Positions 56,881 to 64,000 of a DNA stretch of 64,000 nt are shown here, in pieces. The position numbers and the translations under genes were made by a program. This DNA comes from Diphasiastrum complanatum (lineage: Eukaryota > Streptophyta > Lycopodiopsida > Lycopodiales > Lycopodiaceae): NCBI GenBank assembly GCA_029204225.1, contig CM055100.1:1152587-1216586 (forward strand), read 5' to 3'. A model generated the notes under the pieces. The model was given only the letters and a program-made list of their open reading frames with translations, did not search any database and had not been told where the DNA came from. Each line of letters opens with the position of its first letter. Within the stretch, counting starts at the first letter, position 1.

Positions 56881-57409
56881 TTTAGTTGTGGATTAGATTT
56901 CATTTCTTGTTTGTCGATTAAGGTAGGAATCAGCATTCAAGTAAACTAAATAGGCTAGATTTGTGGTGTAAATCTTGCATATTCTCTGACATTCCAGTTC
57001 TTGATTGTTCTTGGCATTCTAAACATCAAGAAATGGGTGTTTCTTGATTCTTGGGCTACTAAAGTGTTGCTAGGAAATTAGTTTTCTTGTTTCCTGTTTT
57101 CTTGATTGAGTAGCTTAATCTTATCCTTGTTTGTTTCCTGATTTTAGCAAATAGATTGTAGACTAATTTAGAACGTTGATCTAAATCGAGCTAGGACTGG
57201 TTGCATGGCTTGTTTATGCATGTAGATGAGTAACGGATCCATCTCTCTCCACTAACATGCTGGGAATACACGCTGTGATCTGAGAAACGCTTCTGTTTGG
57301 AAATTGTTCTAATAAGAAGATCAAACCGTAAGAACCGTAACTAACAGAAGAACGAATGAAGAAGAGAAAAAGATAACCATGTTCACAGATTCAGTGAAAT
57401 CTGTGAACA
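56881..57409. other. spacer, no recognisable gene
   Basis: T-rich, repeated TTCTTGATT and TTTCTTGTTT words. A palindromic GTTCACAGATT...AATCTGTGAAC-like arm pair lies at about 57381-57408. Confidence 0.4.
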
Positions 57410-57633
57410 AGTGGATAAGGACTAGTTGGCCTTGCCACGAGGTGAGTCGACTGGACGCGTGTCCCATCAACGGCAACATGGGCTATGCATGGGGTGCCAT
57501 AGTGAAAAACTATATGTACAGCGTATTTTGGTTTTGAGAAATACAGTTGCTATGTGAGCTTGGAGTGGAGAGTGCTTTCTGTTTGTGCTACTGTGTTGCA
57601 TGATCAGTAATCCTGTTTGGAGAAAATTCTAAG
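57410..57633 (+). repeat. LTR fragment D, related to the copia E LTR
   Basis: Diverged plus-strand copy of 32677-32892, followed directly by a primer site. Similarity to the E LTR begins only at AGTGGATAAGG, so the 5' part differs. Confidence 0.65.
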
Positions 57634-57789
57634 TTGGTATCAAAGCCGTACAAGGAGTGTACATAGTACAGTAGCCATTGAAGAGAACTTCGGGAGAAGA
57701 TTTTTTTGAGAGTTCGGGGTTTACAATGGGTAGAAAGCAAAAAGTGAAGCACTGGTGCACAGTTTCTAGCATTCAGAACCTGGATTTCA
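57634..57789 (+). promoter_or_regulatory. primer site and leader of element D
   Basis: TTGGTATCAAAGCC is a one-mismatch variant of the tRNA-Met primer site. The leader runs to a short start at 57726 (MGRKQKVKHW...), after which the sequence changes to the inverted gypsy gag. Confidence 0.55.
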
Positions 57790-60046
57790 GGTGGGCCTTC
57801 GTCACCATGGTTTATTAGTCCTACGTTGACTAATGGCAATTTAGCTTTTCTTTTCTTTTTCTTTTGCAAGAATTGTTTAATCTCTTTATTATAGTATTGA
57901 TTATCCTCTAATAACTGTTTGAAAGTTATTTTGGATATTCTAGAGGCAAAATCTTCCACTATGTGATATGAACGATGTCTAAGTGGGGATGGGTATCTAG
58001 GTATCTCATTACTTATTATTGGATCCGAGAATGCTACTTTTTTAACTTTCTTCATTTCTTCGTCTAGGATTTTCTTAGCCTTTAAACTGATATCTGGTTC
58101 ATAGTATTTTTCATTAGATATATCAAAGTCTAGGTCTTTAGAAATTTCTACGATTTGCTCTGTAGGTTGCGCTTTGGTTGTCGCATTTTTCAGGCTTTTC
58201 GCAATTTTCGCAGTATTCGCATTTGTATCCTTCTTAGTTTTCGTTTTATCTCTAAGAGTTGGCATATTCTTCCTACTTCTAGTTGTGACTTTATTTAAAT
58301 CTAAGTCTAATTCAGGCCAATCTTGGTCTTGATTTTCTATGATCTCGGACTCTACTTCTATCCTTTGGACTACCATGTTAACGTTAGTCTCATCTTCTCT
58401 AGGTGTATTAATAAACCATGGTTTAGACCATGGCTTTCGTGGCTGAGGACATTCAGCAGTGACATGTCCTTCACCTTTGCAATTAGCACAAAGTGGCACA
58501 TATCCTACTGACCTCCTAGGTCCTAGACAGTCAGGCGAATAGTGACCAGGTGCTCTGCAATCATAGCATGAACCCTTTACTCGTGGCGGTGGAGTGAAAT
58601 CTCTTGTCCCCTCTACGAAAATAGTATACTAGTGGATATTGTGTGGTTTAGATGTAAAATTCTTTTGGTTAGATGGAGTAGCCATACAGGCTACCTCCTC
58701 ATGATTATCAACTGGACAGAGGAATAATTCTTCCTCCACATAGCTGGTTTGTAAATTAGGACAATTCATTGTAGAATGTCCTTCTTTACCACAAGCTGTA
58801 CACCAAACGTTAGCATTTGATTTTCCTTTCTTTCTCTTAGCTTTAATGTCGGACATCTAGACTTTTAACTCCCTCATTTCTTTTGCTAAAATCTCTACAC
58901 TTTTTCTAAATGGATCTGTCCTTTTGGACTTTTCCATCCTTATTCTTAGATTTCCTATAGCTACTTTCTTCTTAAGACCATGAAGAATAAGACGAAGAAT
59001 CAAAAGACCCTTCTTCATCTGTTGAATCGAATTCTAATTTAGACTCCGTAGACGAGTCAGATTCTTCTATACTTATGTGTTTATGCTTCTTACTAGTACT
59101 CTTTCTATCATTTCATCTTCTTCTAAAATTTTTAGAAGTTTCATAATTCTCTGCAGATGCTATGACATCCTCTAACGAGTTCATCAATTCTTGACGACAG
59201 TACCTATCCATTTTCTTGGGTAATCCACCCAAGAACCATTTGTTTGCATGGGGCTCCTAGCTTCCCTATCAAATTCTTAACTCTTCGAGTGTATTTTCTA
59301 AGCAACTCCTTCGGCCTTTTCTCCACCGAATTAAGTCATGTTAATAGTCTTGTGGAATAGCCTATCTCCCTGAACAATTTAAGAAACGTCGCCTATAAAG
59401 CATTCCAAGTATTAACCATTTTTGGAACCAACTGGCTATACTAGATTCTCGCCTGCTTGTGCAAAAGACCTGGTAGGATTCTAACTTTATCCTCGTCCGT
59501 GTTTTCCTTATTGGCTATAGTAATTGACTCGAACTGTGATAAATAGCTATCCGCATAATTAGATGATGACCCTTTGAAGAAGTCATATCTGATTTTGGTA
59601 GATGTGGGTGGTGCTGGATTCGCCATATTATCAGGTGGTGGGTTAGGTGGCAGATCCGGTGGATCAGATAGATTGGATGACTCAAAACTATGTTTAGATG
59701 GTATAGATGTAGTTTTCGAACATGGTTCACGCTTCTGTTCAGATTCTGGCTCTAATGGTGGATATGGGTCTTGTTTGGACTTGGATTCAGAACTAGAATC
59801 AGATCTGTGTTCTGAAGATAAAGATTCAGATGGATTTGGTGAATTAGCAAGCTCTCGTTCAAATGTATTTACAAGTGCTATGAAAATGTTGTAAAGATTA
59901 TCAAATGCTTCAAGACTTAATCTAACTTTTATAAGTGAATTTCATAGATTCTGGAAATATTCGCGTGTCTTTCTATAAGCTTCTAATTGTTGTGCTCGTT
60001 CTAAACGTTTCTGCTCAATAGTTGTGCGTGGCTGATCTTGTGGCAT
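57790..60046 (-). pseudogene. Ty3/gypsy element I gag with three zinc knuckles
   Basis: ATG at 60046 opens MPQDQPRTTIEQKRLERAQQ. One TGA at 59942-59944, then an acidic Ser-rich stretch and PAPPTSTKIRYDFFKGSSSN, YADSYLSQFESI (gypsy gag core) to about 59441. A decayed middle follows. Three CCHC knuckles come next: CTACGKEGHSTMNC (about 58780), CYDCRAPGHYSPDC (about 58560) and CANCKGEGHVTAEC (about 58470). A basic linker VTTRSRKNM and KFAF-like text end where element D begins. Protease and pol are absent. Confidence 0.75.
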
Positions 60047-60121
60047 ACATTACATGAATAAGATTCTAAAGACTTAGTATACTTAAAAATAATGAAAAGA
60101 CGAAGATACGGCACCAAGTTA

Positions 60122-60520
60122 TGTGGTAGCCTAGTCGTTATAGATTTTCACAAAATCAGTGAATTAAGTAGTATAAAAGGTTTTATCGTTCTCCAAGAGA
60201 GAGAGAAATCTCCTCTTTCAGATCGATAAGTGTACAAAGGTGATGGACAGATGGCGAATGGCAAAGATATTGAGTATATTGGCGTCCATAAACACCAAGG
60301 ATGAAACGATTTGGTCAAGGGCTGAAGGTATAGAAGGGTACATTACCTTCCAGACTCTTAGGACAACAATAAGCAAATTAATCTGACAGCAACAAGCAAA
60401 AAGATCCTTCACAACAAAATTTGTTCAACTTTTGATTCCTCTCAACCAGCACAAGGAATTATTTTTTATCACAGAAAACAAACAAAACAAAACATCAATT
60501 AAGTTCTTTATTTTAACACA
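60122..60520 (-). repeat. probable 5' LTR of gypsy element I
   Basis: Plus text TGTGGTAGCC...TTTTAACACA, so ends are TGTG/CACA. A primer-site-like TTGGTGCCGTATCTTCG (element sense) lies just inside, at about 60098-60114, between it and the gag ATG. No second LTR is in the window, so boundaries are provisional. Confidence 0.45.
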
Positions 60521-61139
60521 TAGCTCATTCAGAATTAAAAGAGGTTCTGTTTAGCATTATGCTTTAGGCTTCGGCTAATTTTCTGCATACATTAGTTAGA
60601 ATTGTCGCTCCCAGATGTTGCATGTAAATCCACATTAGAAAATCTGGAATTTAGTACAAGTGAAGAGTGAATGCCACGGACAGATGTCTATCAAAATCAA
60701 TTACAAATTAATTCAAAGTGTGTTCGCTCAATTGATAAGAAGTGTAACTATAATAGATAACAAAGAAAATGAATGCACAAGCTATGAAACTGGCTCTCTT
60801 CTCTCTATTGATAGTTGAATCTCTACGTGAATACAATGGCTCTAAGTGTCGCCCTTACAGAGACGAACATCGACGTAACCGTCGATCACCAACCATTAAA
60901 GTGTGGGTTGGGATCAGCTAATGCATCACCCTATAACGTCGCTTAAAAACATGGCGAGTTCTTAATTGTAATAAATTTAGAAATTACAAATAGGCCTCTA
61001 CATGAATTTAGGCACTATAGCATATTTTCATGTACAAAAATTGAAAAATTTACAATATAAAACATTTAATCTGGATAATTTGAAATCATAGGCCTCCATA
61101 GAACCATTTCTATTCATTCATCCATTCATGTTCCTAAGC
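60521..61139. other. spacer, no recognisable gene
   Basis: Nothing recognised on either strand. Confidence 0.4.
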
Positions 61140-61345
61140 TCTAAGCTCTAAACACTAAACCTTGAATCCTATATCCTAAACCCTAAACCCTACATCATAT
61201 ACCCGGTATTTGAAACTCTATACCCCAAATTTCAAATCGTATACTTTCAATCTTAAAATCCATACTCTAAATCCTACATCCTATACCCTAAAAGCCAAAT
61301 CTTGTTACTTGAATCCTAAAACATGTATCGCAGACCCTACATCCT
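61140..61345. repeat. degenerate telomere-like repeats (CCCTAAA type)
   Basis: Many imperfect heptamers: CTCTAAA, CACTAAA, CCTAAACCCTAAACCCTA (61172-61189), then ATCCTAAA, ACCCTAAA and ATCCTATA words over 200 bases. It fits the plant telomere unit CCCTAAA, strongly mutated and interstitial. Confidence 0.65.
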
Positions 61346-62159
61346 TGTATTTTTGCAGAGTCAGTTTATTCGCTTGTCACTGAGTTGGTTCATTTCTGCA
61401 AGTCGCGAAATGAAGACACATGAAGAATGCTAAATATTTGAATCTGACATAGTCGAGCTTTTTGCCTATGTGATTCTCGTGTATTCCTATGAGTGAGTAG
61501 GAGTAAGATTACCCCCAACAAAAACCACCCTTATTAAATGATTGTTGTGAGAGAGGTGATTATTGAATGATTGTTGGATTGAATCAATCTCTCACTTGAT
61601 TTTAATAGGAAAGGTCCTATTGATACCATGATGGACATGTAAACCAAAAGATGAATTGATTCCAAACAAGATTTGTGTCACTTTCCACTTTAAGTTAGCA
61701 CTAACAAAATCGAAAAAGATCTACCAAGATCTAGAACACAAAACTTAGAATCAACTATCACACCAAATCTAGCCAATTGGATTTTTGATCTCCAAGATAA
61801 AAACACTATAAATAGAATCTCTCATTGTAAACAATATAAATTAGAATCTCTCATTGTAACATAGGACTATTCTATATAGGCCTACATTACTTTTAATTAT
61901 ATAAAACACATATCATGTTTTGATTTTTTATCCACCTACACTTCATTATTCTCTTAATTTGTTTCATGCCACCTCACACAAATTATTCTTGATTTTGGTG
62001 ACATAGATATGCATAAAATAATTGTGTACAAAAGAAATATCTTGTCATTATTTGTACCTTGTTACTTCATGACATTTCACACAAAATGCTTTTTATTTGT
62101 ACATTTTTTTTACATGACAATTGACAAGACAATTGACATTTTATTGTAGAAATGACATC
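61346..62159. other. spacer, no recognisable gene
   Basis: AT-rich; a short direct repeat TAGAATCTCTCATTGTAA at about 61817 and 61842. No gene seen. Confidence 0.4.
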
Positions 62160-62270
62160 TTCACACGGAGTCCACCTTAACAATCATGATTGTACTTCGC
62201 GTGGCAGATCTACGGATGGCAACCTAAGTTTCCGTGGCTCTGCCAGGCACCACTTAAAATTCATTTTGTC

Positions 62271-62278
62271 TATAAATT
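62271..62278 (+). promoter_or_regulatory. possible TATA box of the transposase-like gene
   Basis: TATAAATT lies about 320 bases before the ATG at 62590 and is followed by a CT-rich leader (62320-62570) typical of plant 5' UTRs. Inferred from position only. Confidence 0.4.
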
Positions 62279-62589
62279 TGACTTTTTCCAATTTGGATTT
62301 CCATTCTTGTTTTTAGCCTTCATTTGTGCTCTCTCTTTGTGCTCTTTGTGATCTCTCTTTGTGCTCTCTCTTTAAGCTTTCATGTTCTCTAGCTTTAAGT
62401 TTTAAGCACTCTCTCTTTCACACATTAATCTTAGTTTTCTTGCCATCAATATTTCTTTCTCTCTTTGTCTCTCTCCCTCTCTTTCTCTCTCTCACACACA
62501 CTCTTTCTCTCCCTCTCTCTTTCTCACATTAAAGATCTTTCTTTCTTTCTTTATTTTTTTCTCACAAACACACTCTCTACACACACAAA

Positions 62590-63256
62590 ATGTCTACATC
62601 CGGAAGTGAAAGTGGCTTTAGAAGGCCACGAAGCTCCTCAAGTGGAGGAGCGAGAAGCTTAGGCTCGGGAGACCGAGTTCGAGATTTTTATGAAGCATTA
62701 CCTCTGGACAAAAGGAATAGAATGAAATTTTAACGCCTTTCCGAAGGAGAATCTGAACAAGAGAGGGTGCCAGAAGATGCACCAAGTGAAGAATCTACCA
62801 ATCGTTATTATGATGTTAACGGGGATGGTAGAATTATTAAAGATGCACGAGGCAATGTTGTAATTTGCCGAATTTGAGAGCTTGCCATGAAATACTTTGG
62901 CAATGACATGTTTAGCCCTTCGCCTAATCAAGATGAGGACAACAAATATAGAATCATTGCCACGTTGCATAGAGAATTTAAACAAGATGAAAAGTTTGAT
63001 AGAAATTGGGCCTTACCCAATATATGCACTCATATTAGGCACAAACAACAAGCCCTTAAGGAGGGCTATTAGAGTAGAAAAGCGGAGGCCCAGTTGGGCT
63101 TCCAAAAAAGATTGGCGCAAAGTTGAGGTGGAACAAAAAAATCCCAATCCCAATCGGTTTGTGCAACAAAGGGAGGCTACTCGGTCAAGGATTGCCCTAT
63201 TGGGGCAAACACATCTTGGTTCGGTGGGCAAAGCCAATAGTCAAGCCCAATTTGCA
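62590..63256 (+). pseudogene. transposase-like protein fragment (possibly En/Spm or PttA type)
   Basis: ATG 62590 opens MSTSGSESGFRRPRSSSSGG. Stops at 62731 (TAA) and 62875 (TGA, after CRI) interrupt a frame reading EALPLDKRNRMKF, NRYYDVNGDGRIIKDARGNV and LHREFKQDEKFDRNWALP. After TAG 63070 a second frame continues ASKKDWRKVEVEQKNPNPNR, then ATRSRIALLGQTHLGSVGKA. A possible 5' splice site GTAATT follows at about 63257. The layout (Ser-rich start, W.K..E...N..R...H.G) is reminiscent of plant PttA/En/Spm transposase fragments. Weak assignment. Confidence 0.4.
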
Positions 63257-63322
63257 AGTAATTTTTTATTTTATTTCATTTTAAGTAAATTTAGATTGTT
63301 GATGTTTTATGTTATTGTTTTA

Positions 63323-63417
63323 TTGCCACGCGTGGCAATATTCTAGGGACAGTCATTTTTTTTGCCACGCGTGGCAATAAAAAATGACTATCCCTGGAAT
63401 ATTGCCACACATGGCAA
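63323..63417. repeat. triple palindrome forming a long imperfect hairpin
   Basis: The 16-bp self-complementary TTGCCACGCGTGGCAA occurs at 63323-63338 and 63362-63377, with a decayed third copy TTGCCACACATGGCAA at 63402-63417. The stretch 63323-63361 is the reverse complement of 63379-63417 with about four mismatches, centred on the middle palindrome. Confidence 0.9.
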
Positions 63418-63676
63418 AAAAAAAAAAGAAAGGCGTGGCAGTGCCATGCACTTAAATTTTTTGCAAAAAAAGAAAGTCGCGGGAATAGACCTGCACACTT
63501 TTTTTGGGGAGAAAACGAGAGTGGAAGCGACGTCGAGACTACACATTTCTCATTTTTTGTTTAGAGAATGAGAGTGGAAGATTTTTGATGAGGAGATTGA
63601 GAGAGATGAAAGTGAAGAGATTGAACATGAGAATGAATGAGAGGCTGTGGAGAGTGAATGAGATTGAAAAGTAGAA

Positions 63677-64000
<324 letters not shown>

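Noticed and set aside
57588-57789. C-terminal end of the element I gag frame
   Set aside because: This part is the reverse strand of the element D leader and primer site, not gag.

Overview
The window is nuclear DNA from a land plant with a large, transposon-packed genome. The evidence is several distinct plant-type Ty1/copia LTR retrotransposon families with tRNA-Met primer sites (TGGTATCAGAGC), Ty3/gypsy fragments, long GA/CT microsatellites, a plant-type F-box gene, GT-AG introns and telomere-like CCCTAAA repeats. A seed-free plant (fern, lycophyte or bryophyte) is plausible from the style of the F-box protein and the DUF7869 relic, but I cannot prove this. No bacterial features, rRNA, tRNA or CRISPR were seen.

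Layout. 1-1569: decayed SWIM-finger (MULE-like) relic. 1570-6403: copia family A, internally deleted, with a perfect target duplication. 6855-13003: copia family B copy 1, minus strand. 13004-17200: a spaced-motif repeat cluster, then the only apparently intact host gene, an intronless F-box/kelch-like gene (15735-17168). 17200-24330: spacer with a hairpin, a DUF7869 pseudogene with a recognisable intron (19428-21240), two gypsy LTRs around an internal remnant, and a 173-bp CT repeat. 24332-27030: copia family K, whose gag-protease part is inverted between two same-orientation LTRs. 27060-32676: gag and pol fragments of several gypsy and copia elements.

32677-43891 is a deep nest. A copia element (E, minus) appears to be split inside its reverse transcriptase by a unit with terminal inverted repeats (34149-42199). 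That unit holds an LTR-type element of unknown class (F copy 1). F in turn is interrupted by a very young copia-like element C (35834-41262), bounded by a perfect 5-bp target duplication. C has two LTRs that differ at one position I could find. It encodes one uninterrupted 982-residue protein: a copia gag with a zinc knuckle followed by about 720 residues with no protease, integrase or reverse transcriptase that I can recognise. This is the most interesting object in the window.

45060-51600: a gypsy fragment with two retropepsin-like domains, the second split by copia B copy 2 (45720-51463, perfect target duplication). 52000-56880: F copy 2, with a leader minisatellite expanded to about 16 units (about 6 in copy 1), low-complexity and coiled-coil reading frames, an unknown basic protein and a terminal LTR-like block. 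57410-60520: a copia LTR fragment and an inverted gypsy 5' end whose gag has three zinc knuckles. 61140-61345: degenerate telomere-like repeats. 62160-63430: a decayed transposase-like gene followed by strong palindromes. 63687-63854: a long GA repeat.

The genes do not form a pathway. They are successive layers of mobile elements. Defective copies (A, B1, B2, C, F) probably depended on proteins supplied by intact relatives elsewhere. Premature stops in several unrelated relics fit decay of CGA codons to TGA.
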